This document shows positions 45,886 to 57,686 of a stretch of DNA of 64,000 nucleotides, in pieces. The stretch covers positions 57,658,071 to 57,722,070 of the forward strand of contig CM064432.1 of NCBI GenBank assembly GCA_032690845.1, in the 5' to 3' direction. Both the position numbers and the translations under genes were made by a program. This DNA comes from Eleusine coracana subsp. coracana (Eukaryota > Streptophyta > Magnoliopsida > Poales > Poaceae). The notes beneath the pieces are model-generated. The model was not told where the DNA came from and made no database searches. It saw only the letters and a list, made by a program, of their open reading frames with translations. Position 1 is the stretch's first letter. Every line of letters starts with the position of its first letter.

Positions 45886-45903
45886 CCCCCCCCCCCCCCC
45901 CCC
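45886..45903. repeat. 18-base C run
   Basis: Uninterrupted C followed by TCACCCCCC. It lies just after the second TNP2 fragment and about 75 bp before the next CACTA element. Confidence 0.9.
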
Positions 45904-45979
45904 TCACCCCCCTAAAACAAACAACTATGACATAGTCAACCATTTTCTGGAGCTAACAATTTTGTACTATTCTTACAAA

Positions 45980-48099
45980 CACTATGTAAGAAAACGTATT
46001 TAGAGACTCTGCTTAAGTCACATAGGAGACTCTATTATTTTGCGTCTCCAAATTTGCGTCTGTGATGTAAAGTCATTGGAGACTCGGATTTTCGAGTCTG
46101 CAATCTGATGTTTGAATCATTGGAGACTCGTTTTGATACAACGAGTCTGCAATGAGTTGTCATCAGAGACTCTTTTTGGCAATAAGAGTCTTCGATGATC
46201 AGTCATTGCAGACTCATTTTGTCAATACGAGTCTGCAATGATAATCTCAAAAATAAAAAATATATATATATATAGGTTATATCCATTAGATAATACAATA
46301 GACATTTCAACATCCAGTACCAAACACATCACAGAGCAAAAGCAATACAATAGACATTTCAACCTCCAGGGCCAAACATATCTCCAACAGAAACATCACA
46401 CATAGACAATTTTTTACAGGCTGGAACGTCTAGTTTTAAGTTTTGGACAGGAATTCAGTTTTGGACAATAGCATAAGTAAAATAGTCTCTAGTCTTTATC
46501 CATGAACAGAGCAGCATCAAGTAACAATAACATATAGCATACTGGAACATGTAGGAACAAAATGGTTTCTTATTGTGACTTGTTACTCAATTATCTTTCT
46601 TGATAAAAACTTCCTAGTAATTTAGAACAAAAATACTATGTGTCATCAAAATATTCAATGCTGAAACTATATGTCCACTTGTTGATTTGTGTTATTATTG
46701 GATTATGGTCCACTAATTCATGCCTGAGCAATGGATCTTCTAACTGCAGATTTAGCCTAACAAAAAAAGAGAAGGAAAGGCTGACTACTGAATGTGTATT
46801 TATTACAATACTGCATTTTGCTGCAGTGCTCCATCAAAAAATAATGCACAGGACAGAGAACAAGTTGAAGAAATAGAACTGAACCTTCTAGGTTTCAGCT
46901 GCAACTCGATGTTCAGAAGAGTAAAGCCTCAAGGTAATATATGAGCAACTATTTTTAAGTAATATTGGTGCCAAATAAATTGAAGAATCCAACAGTCCTC
47001 TCCCTTTCACCCTGAAAAGTTACAAATCACAAGAAAGTAAATGAAATTAGGTGACCGCATGCAGACATTCAGAAACAAAATCACAAAAAAAATGAAAAAG
47101 AACAAGGAGATTAAAGGTGATGCACATGCGAACTTGAGAAGAGCTTGTATTACAAATCCAATGAACTTTTCTGGCTTCATTGTACAAAACATTGAGAAAT
47201 AATTTTCTAACAATCATTATCCAGGCATTTGCTATCAATCAAGAACAGTAACCAAAATAATAACACCAGTACCGGCAGGGGAAGTTGCAGGAAGAAAGGG
47301 AGAGGGAGAGTACCGGTGATTGAGAAGGTCACAGGAGTTGCGCCGGTGAAGAGCACGGCCGCCGGGTAGCTCGCTCTCCAGGGAAAATATATCTGCATCA
47401 TGGTTCTAGCTAGCAGCGCCGAGGCGAATGGAGGGGAGGCAGGCGAACACAACACACCTAAAGTTCCAAATTTGAGCAGTTAGTGCAGTGATATGGTTGA
47501 GCGGATTTGAACACAGCACATGAATTGGGAACCCATTGGAGTTGGAGCAGGGCAATGCTTCCTTACCGGACGCGAGAAGGAACCAGAGCTCGACTCCACC
47601 GTGTGGATCTGCGCTCCCGGCACCAGCTGCAGCAGCAGACGGGGAGGACGGCGACGAGGACCAGAACGGCGGGAGGATAACGGGACGAAATGGTGGCCGG
47701 CGTGAGAAGTCGGGGAAGAGGCCAGCGGCGGCGTGCGGTTGATAGGCGGAGGCAGCGGCGTCTTTTTCACAGGGTACACAGATTACCGGTTGTTATCCAA
47801 ACAAGATGTAAAGTATATACATATAATCTGAGACTCGGATTACAGAAATGAGTCTGCAATATGTTTTCAATTGCAGACTCGGTTACACAAGAAGAGTCTC
47901 CGATAAACCAGACCTATCATTGGAGACTCGTTTTGTTCAGGCGAGTATGTAATTACCTGACACCAGAGATGCTAATAGATTAGTACAAACATATGGGAGA
48001 CTCGTCAGGTAAAAATGAGTCTCTGATAATTCATTGCAGACTCGTTTCAAATTAGAGTCTCTAAACATGATGTCTTCTTTAACACTTTTTTACATAGTG
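45980..48099. mobile_element. non-autonomous CACTA element, 2,120 bp
   Basis: The ends are CACTATGTAAGAAAA and TTTTTTACATAGTG, with an AAA target duplication on both sides (45977-45979, 48100-48102). Subterminal zones at about 46000-46250 and 47820-48070 hold many GAGACTCG, CATTGCAGACTCG and AGAGTCT repeats in both orientations. No transposase frame is present. The middle contains a GC-rich exon-like zone listed separately. Confidence 0.9.
46900..47790 (-). other. possible captured host gene fragment inside the CACTA
   Basis: The GC content rises sharply between about 47300 and 47770. The minus strand reads a proline/arginine-rich N-terminal-like segment (PPPINRTPPLASSPTSHAGH) from about 47760. 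It then has an AG acceptor-like site near 47460 and a hydrophobic stretch (PLPFFLQLPLPVLVLLFWLL) to about 47235. This pattern, a 5' exon followed by an intron and a membrane-like exon, resembles host sequence carried by a transposon. I do not recognise the donor gene. Confidence 0.4.
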
Positions 48100-49183
48100 A
48101 AACGAGTTATAAAAGGTAAGTATCATGCCACCCATTGGACCTTCTGTCAACCAGACTACTATCTCCCCCACCTCCAACGCTAGGTCAAGTTCGGTTCTAC
48201 TGCAACTCAGATGCCGTAGTGGGGTGGGGGAAGCAGAGAAGAAGCCAATCTGAGGCTCCTATACTAGCCAAATTTGGCATTATTAGTTACATCTACTAAG
48301 CAACACCAATAATAAGCACCCAAAAGGCCCGTCTAACTAGGCCACCACTCCAGCACAATGCGGGCATGTTTGGGTAAATCTATCCATATGGATAGTCTAA
48401 AGCTGAAAGCGCAAACAACAGTCATGGCTTGCCTCCAGCATCGTCTTTTGTATGTCATTGACACTTGACAGACATTTGCATTGTTACTCTACACCATCTG
48501 ACCGCTTTGACAATGTATGGCGCCATTAAACTAATTGAACTGTTAATTGGATCTTTTTTATGGCTTTTTTCTTATTTGCTGAAGAATAAATGCTAGTGTT
48601 TTCAGGACCAAGGCCCCTGTGGCTCCGCCCCTAGGTGGAGGGGCGCTCGCCTTCATGCACTTTTTCATAGCACACAATAAGTTTAGGGGAAAAGGTATGT
48701 TCTACAGATTTCATTGTTGCCTAATCTCTTTAAAAATATTTATTATTTCAAATATAATAGTTTTTTATTGTAATAACTGGTTTTATGATGATCTAATAAT
48801 AATATCATTTATACTTGATCAAACATCTTGAATTTTCCAGTATTAATAGTCAAACTTGAAATTGTTTGACTTTGGCTAACCGAGAAATATTTATATTATT
48901 GGACATAAATAAAGAATACATATGCTCCAATAACACGGCTAAGAAGGCTCATTAACACACAAAAACTGTCAGACAAGAAGGGTAATTAAACTGCTCAATG
49001 CACATTTTTCAGTTTTCCTTACAACAATTGAAATGATAGTGAATACAACCTGAATGAAAATAACAAGGACAATGTTAACATGGAAACAACCAGATCACTC
49101 TGATCAAATGACTAGAGGCGCACTCATGCATGCAGACACGACGACCAAGACCACGACCATTTGACCCTTCAACCAAGAACAAC
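48100..49183. other. intergenic DNA with transposon scraps
   Basis: CCTGTGGCTCCGCCCCTAGG near 48617-48636 is the reverse of the common hAT end 'aggggcggagcca' and is probably a stray end. A TCAAACTTGAAATTGTTTGACT palindrome-like stretch near 48850 resembles the interior of a MITE. No gene is supported. Confidence 0.4.
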
Positions 49184-49822
49184 TTAGCCGCTGCCGCCGA
49201 GCACTGACTTGAGCTTCTTCACCTGCGCGTCGTCCAAGAAGGTCACCTTCTCCACGACGGCCGACGGGAGGTTGTTGGCGAAGAGCGCGAAGTCGGTGAT
49301 CTGCAGGCCGGGGTTGGGGCTGCTGAACGCGACGAGCGCCACCGCGGGGCCCGTGCCGGCGTTGTACTGGTAGTGGAGCAGGCCCTGGGGGAACACCATG
49401 ATGTCACCGGCGTACAGCGTCTTGGTGTACACGGTGTTCGCCCCGGAGGAGATGAATCCAGCGGCGATGGTTCCCTGTGTGACGAAGAGGAGCTCGGACC
49501 CGGCCGGGTGGGTGTGGATCGGCACGACGCCGCCCACGGCGATGTCGAGCCTGGCGGCAGAGATGCCGAGCCCGTTCACGCCGGGGAACTGGCCCACAAA
49601 CGCCGGGGTCACGGCGGCCTTGATGAGGTTGCTGGTGTTGCCGGCGGCGGCGAGGCCGTGGTAGGCGAAGTCCCCGGAGGTGACGCTGGCCTTGCACGGG
49701 TACCCGGCCGGGGTGTCGCTGCAGGTCAGGTCGGCGACGCAGAAGTCCTGCGTCAGCGCGAGGGAGGCGAAGGGGAGGAGGAGGAAGGAGAGGAGCACGG
49801 GGAGCAACACCATCTTGGCCAT
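49184..49822 (-). CDS. germin-like protein 4, 212 aa
   Basis: Secreted germin-like cupin, the most typical of the four. The signal peptide is about residues 1-23, with the mature start TQDFCVADL. Cys28 and Cys43 pair, with an extra Cys34. Motif 1 (GGVVPIHTHPAGSE) gives His103, His105 and Glu110; motif 2 (GDIMVFPQGLLHYQYN) gives His150. The GNTSNLIKAAVTPAFVGQFPGVNGLGIS block and the VKKLKSVLGGSG ending are close to ABP19/20-like germin proteins. Asn62 is a likely N-glycosylation site. Single exon, intact, with a TATA box about 90 bp upstream. It lies 12 kb from the other three, beyond the CACTA block, but in the same orientation, and probably belongs to the same expanded family. Confidence 0.94.
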   Translation of the reverse strand: MAKMVLLPVLLSFLLLPFASLALTQDFCVADLTCSDTPAGYPCKASVTSGDFAYHGLAAAGNTSNLIKAAVTPAFVGQFPGVNGLGISAARLDIAVGGVVPIHTHPAGSELLFVTQGTIAAGFISSGANTVYTKTLYAGDIMVFPQGLLHYQYNAGTGPAVALVAFSSPNPGLQITDFALFANNLPSAVVEKVTFLDDAQVKKLKSVLGGSG

Positions 49823-49911
49823 GGCAACACGACTTGTTAATTTACCTAGAGCTCGAGATAGTTTTATGAGTGAATGTGTGTTGCGTTCTACCCTCGTCGC
49901 AAGGGCCTGCC

Positions 49912-49919
49912 TTATATAG
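49912..49919 (-). promoter_or_regulatory. TATA box of germin-like gene 4
   Basis: TATATAAG on the minus strand, about 90 bp upstream of the ATG at 49822. Confidence 0.7.
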
Positions 49920-50366
49920 GAAGAGGGCAGTACAAGTTCATGCAGACGTCCAGCTGTTAACGCGGGTGAATCCGGGATTAGGATGAGAGGCATGTGGCGG
50001 GTGTTCACGTGCATGGCGCTATTAGGGTTTTGGAGGCGAGGAGCCAATGGACAAGTGTTGGCAGCTGGCCATGGTCCAGGATAGGACGGCTTTGATGAGC
50101 AAAAGGTCTCGTCTCTTGCTACACTGTTAGATCGGCATGAGAGGACACGACAAGAGGGACTTTTTACACGATGATATCGACATATGCCGGGTTCAAGCAG
50201 TCATCAAAGGCTTTAATGCTGTAAACATTGCATGTGATGAAGGGAATGCGTGATAGATCCACTGAGATAAAATAATCGAACATCTTTCATCAAGCTGTTA
50301 AAAGTTCATAATTTATTGAATTTTTAATTGACTGTGCGATGATCCATGCAACTATGTAGGATCTTA

Positions 50367-50540
50367 TGGTGCATTTGGTACAGTTTTAGATTCACCGAGA
50401 ATCAAAAATATTTTAGATTCAAGCCAGAAAAATTTCACAACCTGAAACATAAAATGTTTGGCCATTGTCCCATAATCAGTGAACCGTTTGTAAATGATTC
50501 AGGTCAGAATCTAAAACGTTTATCCCATCCAAACGCACCC
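50367..50540. mobile_element. Tourist-type MITE (PIF/Harbinger), 174 bp
   Basis: The left end TGGTGCATTTGGTAC is matched by the right end CCAAACGCACCC. A TTA target duplication is on both sides (50364-50366, 50541-50543). Internal AGATTC and AATC phrases recur in both orientations. It lies about 545 bp upstream of germin-like gene 4. Confidence 0.75.
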
Positions 50541-50543
50541 TTA

Positions 50544-52379
50544 AAATGCATGCATATGGCCATATGAGTAACCTTGAACCACCCAGAGAGCTACGTGTTC
50601 TATGTGTACAGCCATATCTTCTCCGATCCGTACATAGAGATCTCTTGATATGACTTCGTTTCATAAGAGTTTCTTTCGAGAGGTTAACAACGCTCGTCTG
50701 ATTTTAGTCATTCATGGTACAAGGCGCGTCGTTTGCTTTTGGAGGGACTAGTTCCAATTCAGGTTAGATGCCGAAACTGTCACATTAACTTAAGATGCAG
50801 TAGGGCCTTGTTGGGCATATCCCCTGTTCGTATGGAATGATGAAAACAGAGCCATGAGGTTCCAAGTTTTCCCGGAAGGAGAATGTAGACCGGCAGTTGG
50901 TCCATCTCTTTCTTCTTAATCCACAAAGATAGTGAGTTGATTGAACATTTGAGCTCCTGGAGATGCTTTGATTTCATGGAAACAGATCGACACAGTGCGT
51001 GGATAGCGCATCTTGTGGGAAGAAAAATATCTGGCGAACAGAGGATCTAGTAGGAGAAAGAAATATACATTGTGGACCACCATCAGGTCCTTGTATTACC
51101 AGATTATATCCTAATCTCATCACTATGTCACAGCGCCTATTTTTCATGAATGGAACACCTCAGCAGTCATCACAGTTCTTCCATCTCATAACGTTTTCCC
51201 TCTTCTCACGTCCCTCGCCCCTGTTTCCTCTGCACCAGTCGACGGTGATGAATAGGCGAGCATACAGTACCAGATCCAATTGATATATTCAGCTGCAGTC
51301 CTTAACCAGGCAGAGTTGATCGATGAATGTTAGACGACGATAGACGATCCTCCAATGTGGCCCGTGAAAATAAGGTTAGTTGGCTACGACAATAAAAGGT
51401 AACAAAAACAAAGAGGTTGTGCCTTGGCTTGTTCGAGGAATGTTTCAGAAATTGCACCATGTCCTTGATCAGCCTCACAAAAATGCAATCAACAGGGCTC
51501 AACTGTTAGTAAGCTATACGAGTACCCTACCTCAATTCATGTCAAGGAATTTCTGCTGTACCATGAAAATTAGGTGGTTGAACTTAACCTGCTATTTTCC
51601 TTAGGACCACAACTTAGTTGGACAATGCATTCTGAATATATAGTGTTCCCTTTTGTGACATTGAACGAACATTGCTCAAACAAATTATGTTTGGTTTGCA
51701 AAACATGTTTTGTCATAGCCGACAATTGATGTTTACAAAATAGCTGGCCGACCGCTTATTCCTGAACATTAAGAGGCAACGCCCTCCATTGTGATTGATG
51801 AGTACTGACACCAAAAAAAAATATATAGATGTTTATTTTCGGTGCAACAACAGCCATGGTTGTTGTTGCTGGGAAAAAAGAGAGCGGGGGTTGACAATAC
51901 CCACCAAAATCGTAGTGGACTAGTGGTTACTGTAGACCACTAAATCGAAGAAAAAAAACTACAACAATCTATATAGCATGCATGTACGATCACGGGCCAA
52001 TGCGAAAGTCGGGCCTTAACAAGTGGTACTGCGCGTATATCTTCATAATCTTCCAACAAGGTGGAGGCTCGTTCTCCTGTCCCTATCTTCCGATGCAAAA
52101 AGGCATGTCCTGTGCTTATGCGTTCAGCTACGCACGTATTCGATCTTCTCATCCGAATCATGGTGTATATTTTACAGATTTTAAAGGGGCAAAATTTCTG
52201 AAACCACTGAATTGGCATGTCCAATGCATGTATATAGAGATGACCAAATTGCTGTTCACACTGCTGCCGACGTGACCCTTGGAATAGCATGTAAGCCAAA
52301 CTTCCACAGCTAGCTCGCACCCGCAGGTCAGTATCACGATGCACTGGAGTGTGGTGTTGCAAAGCATATAGGCTTCAAG
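50544..52379. other. intergenic DNA, nothing recognised
   Basis: Several short frames on both strands, none with a domain likeness. No terminal repeats or RNA genes were identified. Confidence 0.4.
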
Positions 52380-52830
52380 CAGGGCACAACAACGGCGCGG
52401 ATCAACACCGGAATATCCACGGATCGGAGCCCCTCTTGCGCGTGCACGGCGACAGTGAACGTCAACGTCTGGTTCAGCTTCCCCCGCACGAAGCGATCAT
52501 GGCATCACATGGGGCGACCCGGCCGTAGGTGCGCAACGAGACACCGCCTCCCTCTCACACTCCCCCGGGTCGGAAGAAGCGTCGTCGAGCAGGCACGGCC
52601 TGCAGGTCTTGGCCGCGCTATCGTCCAGGGGGGGAGCACGCGCAGTTGCCGATCGCCCACGGCAACGGGGAGATCCGAGATGAGTGTGGGGACAGGCAGG
52701 CGGCTGCCGGCTGGGTCGCGGGAACGTTACTTGCCCCGTGCCCTCGGGTACGTGTGCTCCCGACGCACGGACGGATCAGCAATGATGCAGGAGTTTTATT
52801 ACGTGCCAGGTAAATTTTGTTGAGGACGGA
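52380..52830. other. GC-rich island of unknown origin
   Basis: GC content is well above the surroundings. Overlapping plus-strand frames (52455-52823 and 52529-52813) are rich in Arg, Gly and Pro. I see no start context or domain, so this may be an exon fragment of a lost gene or captured sequence. Confidence 0.3.
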
Positions 52831-53107
52831 CGCTGGGGCACCTGGTGAAATTACTGTAGAGGAGCTGGAACAGTCGTCCGTGTCGCGTACGTTTGGATAA
52901 GTGCTCCCCCACTGCTAATGCACGATACTTCTCGTCCCACTTTATTTCCGTTTTACTACATTTCAATGTAATTTTTGTATTGTAGCTCTGTTTTACATAT
53001 TCAAAACCTTTTTACTAATTGTGCTAGTGTTTTTTTTTTGTTGAGTTAGCCTAGCTGCCCAAAACCTTCAACTATAATTTTTTTTTGCCAAATATAGTAT
53101 AGACGTA

Positions 53108-55801
53108 CATGGGCGAAGCTTGAGCCAGTTTGTTGAGAGGGCCTGGGTAGTCCTAGGAGTTGGGCCAGGTCAAATTTGGATGGCCCATGGTACATACGTT
53201 TGGCATGGCTCAAGGTCGGACACGGCACCAAGGTGTTTTGGCCCGTGTCGGCACAACACGAGACATCGGGTCGGGTCGTGCCTAGATTTTAAGCTGACAG
53301 GCAGCATGGCATAACACATAGTTTTTTACCACGGCACGAATGCGGTCCGACTGCATGATAACGGCCTCATATGACTCTGTTCTTGGATCAAGGTCTGTTT
53401 TTTTTATTTTGATTCTTATTTAAAATTTTAAACATATATGGATTCTATCGTTTGTAATTCAAATGTAATTATTCTTTTTTCTATAATCTCAAAAAATTAT
53501 GATCTCTCACTAGGAATCTTTTTCATTTCGTTGGTTTAGTTCAATTATGAAATGACTCATCAACTCATTAATAGTCACCATTCAACATTCTCTTTTTTTT
53601 TTTGTAAATCTTCAAAGAAATTGAAATTTTAAATGAAACTTTGTGTATATGTACAATTTTATATGCTCCCTCATAGAAAATTTTGTATAATTCTTTTCAA
53701 AACTCCTAAACTTGTTTGAGCTTGAAATACTCTTCATTTATCTCAAAACCTCATATCTTCTATATTGTTGAGTAGAATTTGAACACACTTTAAATAAAAA
53801 ATTCCTCATAAATTATGGAGATTGGTGTTGCCTTAGTAAAACCTCACACAAAAATTGAGTTCAAATTTCAATATATTTTTGAAGATAAAAAAAAATCAAA
53901 AATAATTTTCATTTTTTTTTGTTACACTTAAATTATGATAGTTTTAGAATTCAAATTTGGTGGTCACATGTAACATAGACTTAAGAAACTAATATAATTT
54001 TGGTAAAATTTTATAAATATTTTGATCTATATAATATTATAAAAATAATTAATTTAAATATTTAAAGCACGCCTTCTCTATGCTGAAAATGTATTCATAA
54101 AGGGCGTCTTCACTAAAACTAGGTTATGCCTGGGCTTGGCACGGCCTGACAGCGGCTCATCGTGCCTCGTGCTGTACCTGGGCCATATTTTTGTTAGATC
54201 GGCCCAAGTGGCATGGCCCGACATGCCATCGAGGCATGGCACGAGGTGGCCCGAAGCACGATGGGCTCGTGCCATGCCAACCCGGTACGGCGCCGAGTCC
54301 CCGGCATGGGCTGCAATGAGTTGGAGGAGCGGCCAGCTAATGGAATTTATTTTATTAATAACTGATTTTTAAAATTATTTAATATACTAACATCTCAATT
54401 TAAAACATTACAAAAATAGCAGCTCAATCATCCGATGGTCAAGCGACAAGGGCGACTAGGCCCACCTGACCGAAATATTGCCAATGCACTAGGCGACAGG
54501 GCTTGACCCTTTTTTATGTACTTTTCTACCTTAACACACAATTCAAAATACTTTTTTACTTCTAAACGCTTATAAAACCTTTTATGTGTATAGAGTAAAA
54601 ATTTATTCACCCATTTGAACTTTAAAAAGTCCCAAAAGTTTCATGATTTTTAAAATAGAAATTTATAATTTAGGCTACTTGTTAAGAACTAATTGAATTT
54701 TTTGTCATCTTAACCTTCTCTAAAAATCAAACAAAAACCACCTAAATTCATTTTATCACGATCACTATCAAAATAATGTTTTCTTAGGTTAGTTTCTTTA
54801 CAAAAGTTTTGAGTTTCTTGAATTCAATTCAAATTTGAATTTGAATTTAAAGTATAAATGATCATATTTTAAACTATAGTTCTTCCAAAGAAATAATTTG
54901 TATAACACATTTTCTAAACCCTTGAATAAATGATGTTAGAAGAAGTAAATATGAAGAATAGAGTTATTTTGCTTTAAATTCAAATCAATATTTGAATTAA
55001 TTTGAAACCACTCAAAACTTTTGAATACAACATAACCCTAATAAAAAAATATTTTGATAGTGCCCCTGACACTATCACTTTATATGATTTTTGTTTAATT
55101 TCTAGAGAAGGTTAAGATGGCAAAAAAATTAATTAGTTCTTAACAACGCTTATATTTCGTAAAAACTCGTTGAAATTTTCTTGATAGATCACCCATATCC
55201 CATGATTCTGAATATTAGGTCATTATTGTACATACCGTATTAGTCCGTTCTAGAATGATGAAGAAGAAGAATGTTTTGTTATGGCACCACCTTGTATGGG
55301 GTGATTTGAGTACCCTAATTTAGAAATTTTTATTTTAAAATTCCAGAAATTTTGAGACTTTCCTAAGTTCAAAATGGATGCATAAATATTTACTCCATAT
55401 GCACAAAGAGTTTTAGAAGTTTTTAAAAGTTAAAAGAATTTTTAATTGACACTTTAGAAGGCTTAAGTGTTAAGACAGAAAAAAATTTAAAAAAACAAAA
55501 AAGGGTCACGCATTATCGACCGGTTGATTTGCGATATTTCTGTCAGGTGCATCCAGTCACCCGACCAGTGGACAACAGGTCCTTGTCGCCCCACTATCAG
55601 GCGATTGGACTGCTATTTTTGCAAAATTTTAAATCAGGTTGTTAGTAATATTAAATAAGTTTAAAAATCAGTTATTAATAATAAAAAAATCTCAGCTAAT
55701 GGCCAAAGTATGGGCCACAAAAAATATACATGGTGCAATCATGTTTATTTTAAGTCTCCAAGGGCTACGGCCCATATGTGCCTGGTGAAGCTTCGCCATT
55801 G
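53108..55801. mobile_element. hAT-like element, about 2.7 kb
   Basis: The ends are CATGGGCGAAGCTT on the left and CAATGGCGAAGCTT inward from the right (12 of 14 match). The flanking 8-bp repeats are TAGACGTA (53100-53107) and CAGATGTA (55802-55809), 6 of 8 matching. Subterminal parts carry many GGCCCG, GGCACG and GCATGG phrases (53160-53310, 54120-54310), typical of grass hAT elements. No transposase is found. A long inverted repeat occupies its right half. Confidence 0.55.
54333..55705. repeat. long inverted repeat (foldback structure), about 1.37 kb
   Basis: Left-arm landmarks recur in reverse complement on the right in mirror order. They are CAGCTAATGG, TTAATAACTGATTTTTAAA, CAAAAATAGCAG, GCGACAAGG, TTGACCCTTTTTT and AAGAACTAATTGAATTTTTTG. 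Arms run to at least 500 bp (about 54333-54860 against 55010-55705) and leave a short centre. The arms have diverged but would still pair over much of their length in a transcript. No target duplication was found, so whether it moved as its own element is unclear. Confidence 0.8.
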
Positions 55802-56902
55802 CAGATGTACTCATCAATACTTACTCAACACACACACATACACACACACATAATAATAACAACAACAACAACAACCCTTTTAGCATGTTCAAATTAAAGA
55901 CTTGACTAGCTTATCTTCAAATTCATAAAGTGACATCTTAAGCATCTTGCTATTGATGGAACATCGTCATCTTGAAAGAATATTTAACCGTTAATGCAAC
56001 ACTTGCTGAGTCTAGCTAGCACTCGAACTCGAGTGGATTGGTTCTACCATAACTAGTTGAGCTACACTCACTTTAGATATTTTTATTGTCTTTTTTGTTA
56101 TTGGCCTTCTTATTGTAAAAAGTTACTCACTTTTTTTTCAATTATAAAACATTGTCTTACTTGATTTGTTTAGTCAAAGGAATAGTGGAATATCACAGAT
56201 GATTTCAAGACCAGACCAATGGGCTTTCCTTTTTGTTTATAAGGCCTTAAAATTTATCGGCACAAAGAAAAGGCCGCAACAAATTGATGATCAGTTTTAC
56301 GGGCTCGCGTGCAGAGGCTGATGGGACATTATGATGGGCTAAGTATGGCCCATTGGAGCTAATGAGCAGGCCGGTATTGTCCATTTGTCATTAAAACTCT
56401 CCTCTCTCAACTCCACTTGTCCACTCATAGAATGAAAAAGATGCCCTCAAAAAAAAAACTATAGAGTGAAAGTTGTAGCCCCCACTTTCGTGGCATTTGT
56501 TTACGAGCATCCAGGTGAAATCGTGTTTAAAAGAGGGTCTCAAAAAAAAAATACAGGAGCAAATCGCATCTGCTCCCGTGCTTCAGTGGAAAGAAGGAAA
56601 GGAAATCTCAGAGCCGCCAGCCCGATAAGCTCACCTTTTGCTGCTCCCAGTATCCTAAACTAAACAACCAATCAACCTGGGGAGTCGCCAAGAGAATCCG
56701 ACTAATTTATAAATCCCATGCAATCCACGCACCCAGCTGGAAAAGCGAGTGTCCATCTCCCAGCTCGTCCCAGAAAAAAGCCGGCCGGCCGCTATCTCCC
56801 CGGCCGGCGAGCCGAGCCCCCGCCGGGGAGCGTGCTCGCAAACATCTTTTGCGAGATTCTGGCCAAGCCAACGGCGTTTTCTGCTTGGGGTATCTCGTCC
56901 TG
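55802..56902. other. intergenic DNA, nothing recognised
   Basis: Contains a CA-rich microsatellite near 55832-55850 and an AAC/AAT repeat near 55851-55875. A moderately GC-rich stretch (56750-56840, CGGCCGGC-rich) precedes the tandem duplication. No gene is supported. Confidence 0.4.
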
Positions 56903-57686
56903 AAAAAGCTGGAGGAAAGCAGAGGTGTTGTGGGATTCTGCCTTGTCCAATGGTATCATCGCCGGTTTTGTTTTCTAAGTTATCTTGCTGAAAGCAAAGC
57001 TGGTACTCATCCTGTGGTGTTCATAACGTTCTATTTCTATATATGTGCGGAACAAAACTATTCTGCATTTAGTAAAAGAAATATTTTTGCACTTTTTTTG
57101 TGAGTACTAGTACGTAGTACGTGCTACTAAAATTAACATTTTTTAAAAGATTCAACGACTATTTTTCTAGTTGTAAACTGAACTTGAACAATGGAAGTTG
57201 AAGTAATTTATATTGTTGCAAGAATATATTCTAGAACCTACATGAATATTGTTCTATTCTACAGTGCCTCACAAGATCGTGACACATTGTTTCTTCTTAA
57301 AAAGCTGGAGGAAAGCAGAGGTGTTGTGGGATTCTGCCTTGTCCAATGGCATCATCGCCGGTTTTGTTTTATAGGTTATCTTGCAGAAAGTAAAGCTGTT
57401 ACTCATTCTGTGGTGTTCATAACGTTCTAATATATGTGGAAAAAAAACTATGATTCGTTCAGTAAAAGAAATATTTTTCCACTATCTGTGGATACTAGTA
57501 CGTGCTGCTAAAATTAACCTTACTTTTTTAAAAGACTTCAACGATTTTTTTTCTAGTTTTAAACTGAACTTGAACGATTGAAGTTGAAGTAATTTAAATT
57601 GTTGCAAGAATGTATTCTAGAACCTACATGAATATTGTTCTATTCTACAGTGCCTCACAGGATCGTGACACATTGTTTCTTCTTAA
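56903..57686. repeat. tandem duplication of about 396 bp, two copies
   Basis: Copy 1 is about 56903-57298 and copy 2 about 57299-57686. Both start AAAAAGCTGGAGGAAAGCAG and end GTGACACATTGTTTCTTCTTAA, with about one difference per ten to twenty bases. Each has a short conserved frame (LEESRGVVGFCLVQW) near its start, but neither makes a believable protein. Confidence 0.93.
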
